Positions 46,083-54,943 of a stretch of 64,000 nt of DNA are shown piece after piece. The position numbers and the translations under genes were made by a program. Within the stretch, counting starts at the first letter, position 1, and each line of letters starts with the position of its first letter. The notes under the pieces were generated by a model. The model searched no databases. It was not told the origin of the DNA and saw nothing but the letters and a program-made list of their open reading frames with translations. This DNA is from a virus, in the IMG/VR virus record IMGVR_UViG_3300027747_001390, positions 1 to 64,000 of that record, one strand, 5' to 3'.

Positions 46083-47450
46083 ATGGCTCCAAGGATGGAG
46101 CCGTGGCCTCACCAAGGGGCTGCGGCGGCGTGGCTCTCTGCACGCAAATACGGTTTTCTGAATCACGAAATGGGCTGCGGCAAGACGCTTGTAGCCATTT
46201 TGGCGACGGCAGGATGCCGAAACACGCTCGTGGTCTGCCCGATTGCAGTCGGACCAGCATGGATTGCACAGGTCGCATCATCGGGCGACTCTCGCCGGGT
46301 CTGCCTAGCCGTCGAAGGATCGGCGGCTAGGCGGGCCGAGCGTATCAAAGAGGCTCTTTCTGGCGACGAGCCTACGATCGTAGTCATCAACTACGATTCC
46401 GTATGGAGGACTGAGATCGCGAAAGTGATCGCAGGGACTCAGTGGGACGCGATCGTTCTCGACGAGTCCCACCGGATAAAGAGTCACACCGGCAAGGCCT
46501 CGAAGTTTCTGTGCAAGCTGGCAGAGCGTCAGCCGCAAGCCAAGCGGCTCTGCCTGTCCGGTACTCCGACGCCGAAAGACCCGCTCGACTGGTACGCACA
46601 ACTCAAGTTTCTTGATCCTGAGATTCTTGGCTGTTCGTATCCGGCCTTTCGCAACAGGATCGCCAACACGCACCCGAAATACCCCGGTTGGGTCGTCAAC
46701 TTCAAGAAGGAGGGTCTCGACGCCCTTCGCGAGCGGATCGACCAGCACGTGCATCGAGTCCAGAGCGGCGACGTTCTCGATCTGCCCGAGGCGATCCACA
46801 CGGTGATCGAGGTCGAGATCACTGGCAAGACTCGCCAGTTCTACGACTCCCTTGAGAACGACATGGTCGCGTTCCTCGACGGCGAGCCGGTTACGGCGGC
46901 GAATCAGCTTGTCGTGGTAAGCAGGCTTCGCACAGCGGCAGGCGGCTACAGTCGCATCGACGGCGGCAGCGAGTTTCAGTTGATCGACGGGACTCCTGCC
47001 AAGTCTTCGACGTTCGCAGACTGGCTGGAGGACTTCCCGCAACGCACGCCTCTCGTGGTTTTCTGCTCGTTCGTCCGCGACATCGAAGAGGTCGTCTCCC
47101 AGTGTCGCAAGGCAGGCAGGAGCGTGTCTCAGCTTCGAGGCGGTACGAACCAACTCGCGGCGTGGCAGGTCGGTGAGACAGACGTGATCGTGATCCAGCA
47201 GCAGTCTGGCGGCGCGGGGATCGACTGCACCCGCGCGAGTCACTGCGTGTACTACTCCTGCGGACACAGCTTGGGCGACTTCGACCAAAGCCTTGCGAGG
47301 CTCCGCAGGCCGGGCCAGAAGCACACGTGCCGCTACTACCACTTTGTAGTCAGGAACACGGTCGAGGAGACGATCTACGAGGCACTGCAAAACAAGAGAG
47401 ACGTGGTTGAGGAAGTTTTATCAAGGCTTACACGGAGGGTTGGCAAATGA
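46083..47450 (+). CDS. SNF2-like superfamily 2 helicase
   Basis: A 455-residue protein, close to the minimal phage size for this family. N-terminal WPHQGAAAAWL (Q-motif-like), Walker A MGCGKT ending K34-T35, DESH at 127-130, SGTPTP motif III (~159), then second-domain motifs SGGAGIDCTRAS and QSLARLRRPGQ (motif VI, ~402-412). It should translocate on or remodel DNA. It leads the recombination/replication block and is followed by an overlapping exonuclease gene. Confidence 0.9.
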   Translation: MAPRMEPWPHQGAAAAWLSARKYGFLNHEMGCGKTLVAILATAGCRNTLVVCPIAVGPAWIAQVASSGDSRRVCLAVEGSAARRAERIKEALSGDEPTIVVINYDSVWRTEIAKVIAGTQWDAIVLDESHRIKSHTGKASKFLCKLAERQPQAKRLCLSGTPTPKDPLDWYAQLKFLDPEILGCSYPAFRNRIANTHPKYPGWVVNFKKEGLDALRERIDQHVHRVQSGDVLDLPEAIHTVIEVEITGKTRQFYDSLENDMVAFLDGEPVTAANQLVVVSRLRTAAGGYSRIDGGSEFQLIDGTPAKSSTFADWLEDFPQRTPLVVFCSFVRDIEEVVSQCRKAGRSVSQLRGGTNQLAAWQVGETDVIVIQQQSGGAGIDCTRASHCVYYSCGHSLGDFDQSLARLRRPGQKHTCRYYHFVVRNTVEETIYEALQNKRDVVEEVLSRLTRRVGK

Positions 47451-48268
47451 GTAATAGTCTGGAAGTGATTTCCGACATGAGCAACGACGCGTATCACGGG
47501 CGAAAGTCGCACGTGAGTCGTTCGCAGGCGAGTCGGTATCGAGGCGTTCGCGGCGGAAGGGCGCAGCGTTACGAGGAGGTGAAGGGCGGCAAGCTCTTCG
47601 AGGGCAACGCTGGCACGTCGTTCGGGACGCTCGTGGACGTGGCCTTCGAGGCTGAGGCGAGGGGTCTCGACTGGAGGAGCCGTTGTGCGGTCGCGCCGCC
47701 GGAGGTGCTGACATCGAACGGACAGAGGCGTGGCAATGCGTTCACGGCTTGGAAGGAAAGCCTTCCGGCCGGTGCGATCGAGTGCAGCGTGGCCGACTTC
47801 GTCAAGGTGGCCGACATCATCGAGTCGCTTCGTGAACACAAGATCGCGAATCAACTCTTGGAGTCGATCAAGCACACGCAATACAGCGTGTTCTGGACTG
47901 ACGAAGACGGGCATGATCGCAAGGCACGCCCGGACGGACTCAACGACGACGAGTGGTTCGATCTCAAGACGACGAGCAGCGAGTTCAGCAAGCTCAAGTA
48001 TTCGTTCCGCGAGTTTGCCTATAACTGGCAAGCGGCTTGGTACACCGACGCGGCGATCGCCGCAGGCTGGAAGCCGTTCAGGTTCCGCTTCATCGTTGTG
48101 CAGACCTTCGCGCCTTATGACGTGGCTGTGTTCAGCCTCGAAGACGAGGCGATCGAGAACGCACGCCACGAGATCAAGAAGACTCTGGCGGACATCAAGT
48201 ATCGCCGAGAGTCGGGCATCTACGTGCCTGACCAGTATCACGCGGAACAAGTGTTGCAGTTGGGTTGA
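47447..48268 (+). CDS. RecE-like / PD-(D/E)XK exonuclease
   Basis: A 273-residue protein. RSQASRYRGVRGGRA near the N terminus, GTSFGTLVDVAFEAEARG, then KARPDGLNDDEWFDLKTTSS and YNWQAAWYTDAAIAAGWKPF. The H/E...D-G...D-L-K pattern and QAA.Y motif match the phage PDDEXK_1 / RecE C-terminal family. With the next gene it probably forms a single-strand annealing recombination pair. ATGA overlap with the helicase gene. Confidence 0.85.
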   Translation: MSNSLEVISDMSNDAYHGRKSHVSRSQASRYRGVRGGRAQRYEEVKGGKLFEGNAGTSFGTLVDVAFEAEARGLDWRSRCAVAPPEVLTSNGQRRGNAFTAWKESLPAGAIECSVADFVKVADIIESLREHKIANQLLESIKHTQYSVFWTDEDGHDRKARPDGLNDDEWFDLKTTSSEFSKLKYSFREFAYNWQAAWYTDAAIAAGWKPFRFRFIVVQTFAPYDVAVFSLEDEAIENARHEIKKTLADIKYRRESGIYVPDQYHAEQVLQLG

Positions 48269-48271
48269 TAT

Positions 48272-48292
48272 CGAGTCGGACAGTCCGACTCG
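48272..48292. repeat. 10-bp perfect inverted repeat upstream of annealing-protein gene
   Basis: CGAGTCGGAC and GTCCGACTCG separated by one A (48272-48281, 48283-48292), 33 bases before the next ATG. No T-run, so operator or mRNA structure. Confidence 0.6.
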
Positions 48293-48324
48293 ACTGGTTC
48301 GGTAGGCTTAGGAGGATGATCACC

Positions 48325-49068
48325 ATGGCAAATGCCATTGCGACGGTTGGTTCATTCGGTCTCTCGGTGAATGGCGGCGATTTCCGCCGCAGCGAGCAGA
48401 CCTTCGTGAAGATTCCGGGGGGAGGTGTGACCAAGTGGAGTTGGTCGACCATCCTCGGAGATCAGGTTGAGAGCGAGATCACGGGTGTGATCGTCGCTCT
48501 GAGCGAGGTGCAGCACGACCTGTGGCCGCATCAGGGCACGGCTGCTGAGAAGTCGAGCCCGTACATGCGGAGCCTCGACGGCAAGACGGCGACGATCGTC
48601 GGCGACGATGCCGGTGATCTCGACGTCAAGGAGATCGAGGCTGCGAGGATCGCGGGTACGGATACCTACGATTGCTCGAAGATCAGCTACTTCCTCTGGG
48701 AGAAGCAGGGTGATCGCAACATCCCGCCGCGTGCCAACGCGACGAGCGTGATCGGCATCCTGCGTCCGGGCGAGTCGGCCCCCCTGTTCATTCGGCTCTC
48801 GAAGACGAGCAGTCCGAAGGTGCAGGAATTCGCCCGCAAGCTGCGTGGTCAGGGCGTGCAGCCCTACCAGTGCGTGGTCTCGCTGGGTCTGGAGAAGGTG
48901 ACGGGCGGCAAGGCGAACTACAGCCGTGTCGTGCCGAAATTCGTGTCTCCTGCCCCGGCCGAGATGGTCGAGGCGTTCCGGGCCTACTTCGTCGAAGTCT
49001 CGCCGAAGCTGCGTGGCTCGCTGGAGAAGTACGTGGGCAAGGCCTCGACCGACGCGGTGCCTTTCTAG
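48325..49068 (+). CDS. Putative ssDNA-binding or annealing protein
   Basis: A 247-residue protein between exonuclease and primase-polymerase. The start at 48325 has AGGAGG 9 bases upstream. Beta-rich with long hydrophobic-polar strands (TVGSFGLSVNGGDFRRSEQT, VIGILRPGESAPLFIRLSKT). No RecT, Erf or Red-beta signature is recognised; the assignment is by position beside a RecE-like enzyme. A TACGGATAC copy lies in the coding region at 48656. Confidence 0.45.
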   Translation: MANAIATVGSFGLSVNGGDFRRSEQTFVKIPGGGVTKWSWSTILGDQVESEITGVIVALSEVQHDLWPHQGTAAEKSSPYMRSLDGKTATIVGDDAGDLDVKEIEAARIAGTDTYDCSKISYFLWEKQGDRNIPPRANATSVIGILRPGESAPLFIRLSKTSSPKVQEFARKLRGQGVQPYQCVVSLGLEKVTGGKANYSRVVPKFVSPAPAEMVEAFRAYFVEVSPKLRGSLEKYVGKASTDAVPF

Positions 49069-49075
49069 TCGATAG

Positions 49076-49084
49076 TACGGACTC
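49076..49084 (+). promoter_or_regulatory. TACGGA-type element (TACGGACTC)
   Basis: Follows TAGTCGATAG and precedes a strong GC-rich hairpin; 92 bases to the next start. Confidence 0.4.
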
Positions 49085-49094
49085 GTGTTCTTTC

Positions 49095-49135
49095 GCCCGG
49101 CCGGATCGGGGCTGTCCCATCCGGCCGGGCATTTC
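49095..49135 (+). terminator. GC-rich terminator before primase-polymerase gene
   Basis: GCCCGGCCGGAT (49095-49106) pairs with ATCCGGCCGGGC (49119-49130), then ATTTC. A 12-bp perfect stem. Confidence 0.7.
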
Positions 49136-49167
49136 TCACCATTTTTCATTAATCCAAGGAGGGTTTC

Positions 49168-50766
49168 GTGGAATACCGCGCACAGGAAGTGTTTCAGGCG
49201 GCGGCGGCAGTCGCTCGCAAGGGTTGGAAGGTCGTCAGGCTGTTCGGAGTTCGAGACAACGCGACTTGCACTTGCCACAAGGGGAAAGACTGCGGCACGC
49301 CCGGAAAGCATCCGGCTGGTGGTGCAGACTGGCCCGCTCGTGCAACTGACGACGAGGACGAGATCAGCGACTGGTTTCACTACGGCGATGACAACGAGAA
49401 TATGCGTGTCAACGTCGGAGTGAGACTTGGCAAGGCCAGCGGCATTGTGGACGTCGAGATCGACGGCCCGGAGGCTGAGGAGACTCTCAAGAAATACGGA
49501 CTCGACGCGATCGAGACTCCGACATACCGGGCATCGCGAGGGTGTCACCGGATTTTCAGGTACGAGGACGATCTTCCTGACGTTGGCGTGGTGAAGGTCG
49601 ACCAGCTTGAGGTGAGACTTGGCGGTGGCGGCAAGGCCGCGCAGAGTGTCATGCCGTCGTCGTGGCACCGCACTGGAATCCAGTATCTCTGGCTCCCCGG
49701 CCTGTCTCCGGAAGAGGTCGAGCCAGCACCGCTTCCGGCAGAGTTTAAGGCGGCTGTTAAGGCGAACTCGAAGAAAGGCGGCTCCGGATCGATTGTTCAG
49801 GCTATCGACGTCGTCCGAGACGATCGTCAGGTCACTGCGGGTGGACGTCACGGGTTCCTAGTCGGCTACGCCTCGCGTCTGGCTCGCACGATCAAGGACT
49901 TCACCGACGCCGACCGGCGGGAACTGACCAACATCCTCTCAGCCTGCAACCAGCGTTTCTGCTCGCCTGCGAAGACGGAGGACGAGGTCGAGCGGATTGC
50001 CGGTGACCAGTTCAATCACTACCGGGATCGTGCCGCAGAGAGGCGTGCCGGGAGACTGTTCGAGCGTTACGGTCTGCGGTGGGACGCCGAGACTCGCGAG
50101 TACGAGGCTGGAGAATGGAAGGTCACTGTCGTTCACTCTGACCCGATCGAGTATCGGCTTCGGTTCCCGTTCGAGGGGCGGACGATCTCGGCCTCTCTCG
50201 ACGCTCGCCAGTTTCCAGAGTCGAAGGACGTCGCTGCGGCTGTTCTGGCGGCTTCTGGCAAGATCAACCTCAGAGACCCCCACAACTCACGCTGGCATGA
50301 AATCTGGGTTGGGTACACCATCCAGAACGACGACGGAGACAGGGACGTGAGGGGACTCATGTCGAAGCTCCTCGAAGAGGCTGACGAAGAATGGCCGTCG
50401 GTGGACGCTTGCTCGTGGAGCCAGCACGCCGCCTTCCTGATTGCCTATCTGAGGCCTTTCTCGCGGTCTGACGACGACGAGGAAGTCCTCCCCTGCCCCG
50501 ATGGCACCCCAAAGTGGATCAAGTCTGAGGATGGCACGTGGAGCCTTTATTTTAAATGGAACGAGTTGTGTGCCGCCGCGTGGCGATCTGCAAAGGCTGG
50601 CATCCCCACGCTCAAGGAGAAGACGAAGCTCAAGCGGCACATTCTTCACGAGGCTGGCCTCGAAGACTTTATTGACAAGAAGTTCACCGTGAATGCGAAG
50701 CCCGGTCGCTGGATCGTCTGGACTGATCAGCACATGGCCGCGCTCGATCGGCTGACCGGCGCGTAG
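49168..50766 (+). CDS. Bifunctional primase-polymerase
   Basis: A 532-residue protein; GTG start with AAGGAGGG upstream. The N-terminal ~250 residues match archaeo-eukaryotic primase-polymerase (Prim-Pol) domains: GWKVVRLFGV, a Cys cluster CTCHKGKDCGTPGKHP, VGVRLGKASGIVDVEIDGPE (acidic metal site), RASRGCHRIFR and EVRLGGGGKAAQSVMPSSWH. The C-terminal half has no clear helicase motif; it includes a typical VTAGGRHGFLVGYASRLARTI segment. It likely primes or copies phage DNA. Confidence 0.85.
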   Translation: MEYRAQEVFQAAAAVARKGWKVVRLFGVRDNATCTCHKGKDCGTPGKHPAGGADWPARATDDEDEISDWFHYGDDNENMRVNVGVRLGKASGIVDVEIDGPEAEETLKKYGLDAIETPTYRASRGCHRIFRYEDDLPDVGVVKVDQLEVRLGGGGKAAQSVMPSSWHRTGIQYLWLPGLSPEEVEPAPLPAEFKAAVKANSKKGGSGSIVQAIDVVRDDRQVTAGGRHGFLVGYASRLARTIKDFTDADRRELTNILSACNQRFCSPAKTEDEVERIAGDQFNHYRDRAAERRAGRLFERYGLRWDAETREYEAGEWKVTVVHSDPIEYRLRFPFEGRTISASLDARQFPESKDVAAAVLAASGKINLRDPHNSRWHEIWVGYTIQNDDGDRDVRGLMSKLLEEADEEWPSVDACSWSQHAAFLIAYLRPFSRSDDDEEVLPCPDGTPKWIKSEDGTWSLYFKWNELCAAAWRSAKAGIPTLKEKTKLKRHILHEAGLEDFIDKKFTVNAKPGRWIVWTDQHMAALDRLTGA

Positions 50767-50948
50767 GAATGTGCGATCTCCTATAGGGCAGTTTTTTTTT
50801 ACAACTCCTGTCAGACCAGATTCCTACATTCCTAAAAAAAGCTGAAACCGAAAGTCTTGTAAACAAAGAATTTAAGTTGCCCTATAGAGGGAATCTACTA
50901 AAAGCTCGCTCAGGTTCATCAGATTCCAAAAACAAGGAGATAGGCAAT
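50767..50948. other. Intergenic region with facing CTATAGGGCA copies
   Basis: 182 bases without a gene. CTATAGGGCA at 50781-50790 is repeated in inverse orientation as TGCCCTATAG at 50878-50887. The latter matches the GTTGCCCTATA end of the CCTAGG promoters, though -35 is poor (TTGTAA at 50857). Nine T follow the first copy. Possible divergent weak promoters or an origin-like AT-rich region; undetermined. Confidence 0.4.
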
Positions 50949-52616
50949 ATGCGGAGGGTAGAGAGGCATCTGGGCGGTCCCGGCACCGGAAAGACCCGTC
51001 TTATTCTCGATCGTTTGAGTGAGACTAAAGTCGAGTTCGGTCTGAGCGTCCACGAGATCGGGCTTTGCACGTTCACGCGGGCAGGGCGGCAGGAGCTTTC
51101 GGAGCGTGCGGCTGCTGAGTGGGGATGCGATCCTGAGACCCTGACCAAGCATGGCTGGTTCAGAACCGCGCACTCAATCGCTCACCGTCAGTGCGGCATC
51201 GAGGAGGGGCAGTTGCTCGAAGGCAGCGAGGGTGCTGAGTGGATCGGCAACGCTGTTGGAGGTAAGGTCGCCACCCGATTCGATCCTCGCAGCCGGGAGG
51301 TCAGCTTCGTCTCCGGTGACGGCGACGACGGCCTGACGCTGGGCCTGAAGGCATGGGACTTGGCGAGAGCCAACATGACCAGCCTGAAGAGCGTTCTGAG
51401 GCGGTGGGCGGTCGCTGGAGAGCGGGTGCCTGACGAGTCAGGTGTCCGCCGCTATGTCGAGCGGTACGAGCAGGCAAAGCGGCGGGAGGGCCGCGCGGAC
51501 TACACGGACATCATTGCGAGGTTTGCCGGGATCAGGTTCGCGATCGATGGGCCGCAGGAGGTCGATCCCGAGGGGGAAGTGCCTGCCAGCATCCGTGCCT
51601 TGGCGATCGACGAGGCTCAGGACTCGTCTGTTCTGGTCGATCGAGTCTGTCGGAGGATGGCCGAGAGTCCGTTCGTCGAGCGAGTGTTCCTGAGCGGGGA
51701 CGCTTACCAGAGTATCTACAGCTTCAACGGCAGCGACTACCGGCTCTTCCTGAACTGGGATGCCGAAGAGTTCGTGATGCCTAGAAGCTACCGATGCCCG
51801 CCGGTCGTGATGGAACTGGGAGAACGCTGCATTCGCAGAATGCGTCACGGCTACCGGGATCGCCACATTCAGCCAGCGTCACATTCCGGCCACGTCCGAA
51901 GGGCTGGCTCACCTGAGCAAGCGATCGCTGCTATCAAGCCTGACGAGTCTGTCCTAATCCTTGGAAGGTGCGGTTTCGCCCTTCACGAGTACGAGGACAT
52001 CCTCCGCAGCCGGGGCATCCCGTACACGTGGATCGATCGCGTCGGAAGTGCGGTCGAAATGTCTGGATACGGCTGCTTGTGGGCGTTGCAGCACGGCAAG
52101 GTCGTCCACCACGACGACTGGGCGAACGCTATTTCGATGATTCAGGTCGCCGACAAGGACGTCGGTCAGTTGCTGATTCGAGGCGAGAAGCAGGCATGGA
52201 AGAAAGGCCTTCGCTCTCAGGTCGATATCATCCGACCGGTCGATGAAGATTTCGCACTCGCGGGAGCCACCGAGACGTTTGCTCAGATCGTCCGCGAGGG
52301 ACGGTGGCCTGCCTTCCTCGACAAGTCTCACTCTCAGAAGGCAGAGAGGTGGGTCGAAGCGGCGAAGAAGTTCGGACCCGAGACAGCCTGCAACCCGAAA
52401 GTCAGACTCTCGACGATCCACGGCGCGAAAGGGTGCGAAGGCGACACGGTGATCCTGTCGACAGTCTCAAGCCCTGCGGTGGAGCGTGGGCGGCAGGCTA
52501 TCGACGAGCTTCACGACGAAGAGTGTCGCGTGAACTACGTGGCTGTGACACGTGCCCGGAGAGACTTGTGGATCGTGAATGACGGAGACAGGTACGCGAT
52601 GGAAATTCCAGCATGA
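50949..52616 (+). CDS. UvrD/PcrA-like superfamily 1 helicase
   Basis: A 555-residue protein, ATG with AAGGAG upstream. Walker A GGPGTGKT (9-16), motif Ia CTFTRAGRQEL, DEAQ at 221-224, FLSGDAYQSIYSFNGS motif III region, RSYRCP motif IV, STIHGAKGCEGDTV motif V and NYVAVTRARRDLW motif VI. All core motifs are present, so an active 3'-5' DNA helicase is likely. It probably supports replication or recombination with the Prim-Pol. Confidence 0.92.
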   Translation: MRRVERHLGGPGTGKTRLILDRLSETKVEFGLSVHEIGLCTFTRAGRQELSERAAAEWGCDPETLTKHGWFRTAHSIAHRQCGIEEGQLLEGSEGAEWIGNAVGGKVATRFDPRSREVSFVSGDGDDGLTLGLKAWDLARANMTSLKSVLRRWAVAGERVPDESGVRRYVERYEQAKRREGRADYTDIIARFAGIRFAIDGPQEVDPEGEVPASIRALAIDEAQDSSVLVDRVCRRMAESPFVERVFLSGDAYQSIYSFNGSDYRLFLNWDAEEFVMPRSYRCPPVVMELGERCIRRMRHGYRDRHIQPASHSGHVRRAGSPEQAIAAIKPDESVLILGRCGFALHEYEDILRSRGIPYTWIDRVGSAVEMSGYGCLWALQHGKVVHHDDWANAISMIQVADKDVGQLLIRGEKQAWKKGLRSQVDIIRPVDEDFALAGATETFAQIVREGRWPAFLDKSHSQKAERWVEAAKKFGPETACNPKVRLSTIHGAKGCEGDTVILSTVSSPAVERGRQAIDELHDEECRVNYVAVTRARRDLWIVNDGDRYAMEIPA

Positions 52617-53086
52617 ATTTTCTTTTCGACACGTCGCCGATCGAGGACAACGACGGCAAGAAAAAAAAGAAGTCTCGCCGCAAGGAGGAGCCTGTCGTGC
52701 AGGCTCTCGCCCCGGTGGTCGTCGAGGAGCTTCAGCCGATCACCGTCCTTGTCAGCATCGACGGGCACTACTCCTGCGACCGATGCGGACTGACGGTCCT
52801 CGACCTCCTCGACATTCGCAAAACCGAAGGCGGCACGAAGTGGCTCGTGTCCTGCGGCTGGTGGTGCCTGCACTCGTGGCTCGTCGATCCGATCCCCGGC
52901 CTGCTCGACAAGGAAGATCGCAAACAGGCTGCGGACGTCTTCAGGATGCGTGGCGGACGCTTCGACGGCAAGAGCTTCGACGAAATCGCTGCTGCTGACG
53001 CTCGCTGGTACATCGAGTCACTCGTGACGGTATCGAAGAGAACAGCCGTCTCGGACGCCGCGAAAAAATGGCTTGACACTCATTGA
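52613..53086 (+). CDS. Zinc-finger protein with DUF3820-like tail
   Basis: A 157-residue protein: a basic KKKKKSRRKEE patch, then SCDRCGLTV and SCGWWCLHSW as a CxxC...CxxxC site, and RGGRFDGKSFDEIAAADARW at the end, which resembles the G+Y.GK...I..Y..W pattern of DUF3820. ATGA overlap with the helicase gene links it to replication. Confidence 0.6.
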   Translation: MNFLFDTSPIEDNDGKKKKKSRRKEEPVVQALAPVVVEELQPITVLVSIDGHYSCDRCGLTVLDLLDIRKTEGGTKWLVSCGWWCLHSWLVDPIPGLLDKEDRKQAADVFRMRGGRFDGKSFDEIAAADARWYIESLVTVSKRTAVSDAAKKWLDTH

Positions 53087-53100
53087 TTTGTACGGATACT
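53073..53100 (+). promoter_or_regulatory. TACGGATAC element with -35-like box
   Basis: TTGACA (53073-53078), 16 bases, GATACT (53095-53100). The TACGGATAC element occupies 53091-53099. The one copy where a consensus -35 is correctly spaced; 41 bases from the element to the ATG at 53132. Confidence 0.5.
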
Positions 53101-53131
53101 CACCCACGCACTGCATTTCAAAGGAGTGAAA

Positions 53132-53599
53132 ATGCCCAAGCCTCTGCCCGGCGTCGTTGACGCGTTGAACGCTGGCCTCCGGAATCACTGGACTCAGATT
53201 CTGCTCTACGAGTCGCAGGCCGCTCACCTCGCCCGCTGGGGTTACAAGAAGCTTGGCGTCGAGTTTCTTGCCTACGCCGAAGAGGAACGCGAACACGCTC
53301 GCAAGGTCATCCAGCGTCTTGAGTTCTTCGACGCTCAGCCCGGATACGAGTTCGAGCAGCCGATCTGGCCTCGTCACGATTTCGAGGGCATCCTCGAAGT
53401 GAACTACACGCTAGACCAGACCGCCGCAAACGCCGAAAGGTCTGGATACCTTCTCTGCGTTGAACTTGGTGACGCTGATACCGCGACGATCTTCGCCGAT
53501 CTCTTGAGGGGCAGCGAGAACGGCATGGCCGAGATCGAGGCCGCTCGCCTCGTGATCGATCAGATCGGTCTCGACAACTATCTGGCGAACCAGACGTGA
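53132..53599 (+). CDS. Bacterioferritin-like protein with altered ferroxidase site
   Basis: A 155-residue four-helix protein. LNAGLRNHW...YESQAAHLARWG, AEEEREHARKVIQRLEFFDA and a C-terminal IGLDNYLANQT align by eye with bacterioferritin. E52-R-E-H55 keeps the ExxH pair, but the first ligand Glu appears to be H19 and the last-helix ExxH appears as S-E-N-G. The haem methionine position is Arg. It may store or bind iron differently, or be structural. ATG with AAAGGAG upstream. Confidence 0.7.
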   Translation: MPKPLPGVVDALNAGLRNHWTQILLYESQAAHLARWGYKKLGVEFLAYAEEEREHARKVIQRLEFFDAQPGYEFEQPIWPRHDFEGILEVNYTLDQTAANAERSGYLLCVELGDADTATIFADLLRGSENGMAEIEAARLVIDQIGLDNYLANQT

Positions 53600-54855
53600 T
53601 CATCATGGCATCGCAGAAGATCATCCAAAGCGACTGCCTAGACGGGCTTCGGACTCTTGCCGACGGCAGCATCCATTGCTGCGTCACGTCGCCGCCCTAC
53701 TGGGGCTTGCGTGACTACGGGCACGAAGGGCAGATCGGACTTGAGGGCACGCCTGACGCCTACGTTGCTCGCATGGTAGAGGTGTTCCGCGAGGTGCGGC
53801 GAGTACTGCGTGACGATGGGACTTGCTGGGTGAATTTGGGCGACTCTTACGCCGCAGCACCGGCAGGCAAGTGTTCCAACCCGCACGCCAAAAGCGGCTT
53901 GGCTGGAGTCAAGACTCAAGGCGTCGCTCGAAAGCACAAAGAATCATGGAACTCAGCAAAGGCGTCTGGACTAAAACAGAAAGACCTCGTCGGCATCCCG
54001 TGGCGTGTCGCCTTCGCCTTGCAGGCTGACGGCTGGTGGTTGCGGCAGGACATCATCTGGCACAAGCCAAACCCGATGCCCGAGAGCGTGCGTGACCGAT
54101 GCACCAAGGCACACGAGTACGTCTTTCTGCTGACGAAGAGCGGCCGATATTTCTATGACGCGGAGGCTGTGAGCGAGGAGTCTGTGACTGCTGCCGACGG
54201 TCGTGGATCAACAGAAGAGAGAAAGGCGTTGGGCCACCCCTCTCGATATGGAGACACTGCCGGTAAGGCCTCTCGTGGCGAGGGCTGGTCAATGCCGTCG
54301 CTCTCCCCAAAAGCGTCGGGCCGCAACCGCCGCTCTGTATGGAAGATCGCCACTAAGTCATACCGAGGCGCACACTTCGCCACGATGCCTCCTCAGCTTG
54401 CAGAAACGTGCCTGCGGGCTGGTACGAGCGAGGCTGGATGTTGCTCGCTGTGCGGCACGCCTCACGAGCGTGTCGTCGATCGCAAGCGAGTCGCGACTCG
54501 TCCCGGCACAGACACGAAAGTCACTGGCGACACGATGACTGACGGCAACCGCGACCCGGAGCGGCACGTCACCACGACCACAACGACAGGCTGGCGTCCG
54601 ACGTGTAGCTGCAACGCTTCAGTGTCGCCATGCACTGTACTCGATCCGTTCGGCGGCTCAGGAACGACTCTGGCAGTTGCTGCCGAGCTTGGCCTGAACG
54701 GCATCGGCTTCGAGTTGAACGATGACTACATCGGACTCGCAGAAGAACGTATCGCCAAGTCGCGAGACAAGGCTCCGCTATTCATCGGACCACCATGTCC
54801 GAAAGGTGCTGCGTTCATCGGCACCAGTGGTCGCCAAGCCGGGGGTGGCGTGTAA
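53596..54855 (+). CDS. DNA methyltransferase (N6-adenine or N4-cytosine type)
   Basis: A 419-residue protein. TSPPYWGLR (motif IV, residues 31-39) precedes DPFGGSGTTLAVAAE (motif I, 350-364) and GFELNDDYIGLAEERI, the beta-class order. KPNPMPESVRDRCTKAHEYV and FLLTKSGRYFYD are typical of phage members, and a ribbon (CCSLCGTP ... CSC) lies in the target-recognition part. It methylates DNA, probably phage DNA against host restriction. GTG start in a GTGA overlap; ATG at 53605 is an alternative. Confidence 0.9.
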   Translation: MIIMASQKIIQSDCLDGLRTLADGSIHCCVTSPPYWGLRDYGHEGQIGLEGTPDAYVARMVEVFREVRRVLRDDGTCWVNLGDSYAAAPAGKCSNPHAKSGLAGVKTQGVARKHKESWNSAKASGLKQKDLVGIPWRVAFALQADGWWLRQDIIWHKPNPMPESVRDRCTKAHEYVFLLTKSGRYFYDAEAVSEESVTAADGRGSTEERKALGHPSRYGDTAGKASRGEGWSMPSLSPKASGRNRRSVWKIATKSYRGAHFATMPPQLAETCLRAGTSEAGCCSLCGTPHERVVDRKRVATRPGTDTKVTGDTMTDGNRDPERHVTTTTTTGWRPTCSCNASVSPCTVLDPFGGSGTTLAVAAELGLNGIGFELNDDYIGLAEERIAKSRDKAPLFIGPPCPKGAAFIGTSGRQAGGGV

Positions 54856-54943
54856 CCAAGGCAGTCGAGGCTTGTGTTTAACCTCAAGGTATCTTTCCGC
54901 GAGTGACTCGACCGTCTGCCTCACGTTACGAGGCCCAATACAC
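54856..54943. other. Short intergenic region
   Basis: 88 bases between the methyltransferase and the next gene. GAGGCTTGTGTTTAACCTC can form a short stem. No promoter-like pair or conserved element seen. Confidence 0.4.
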
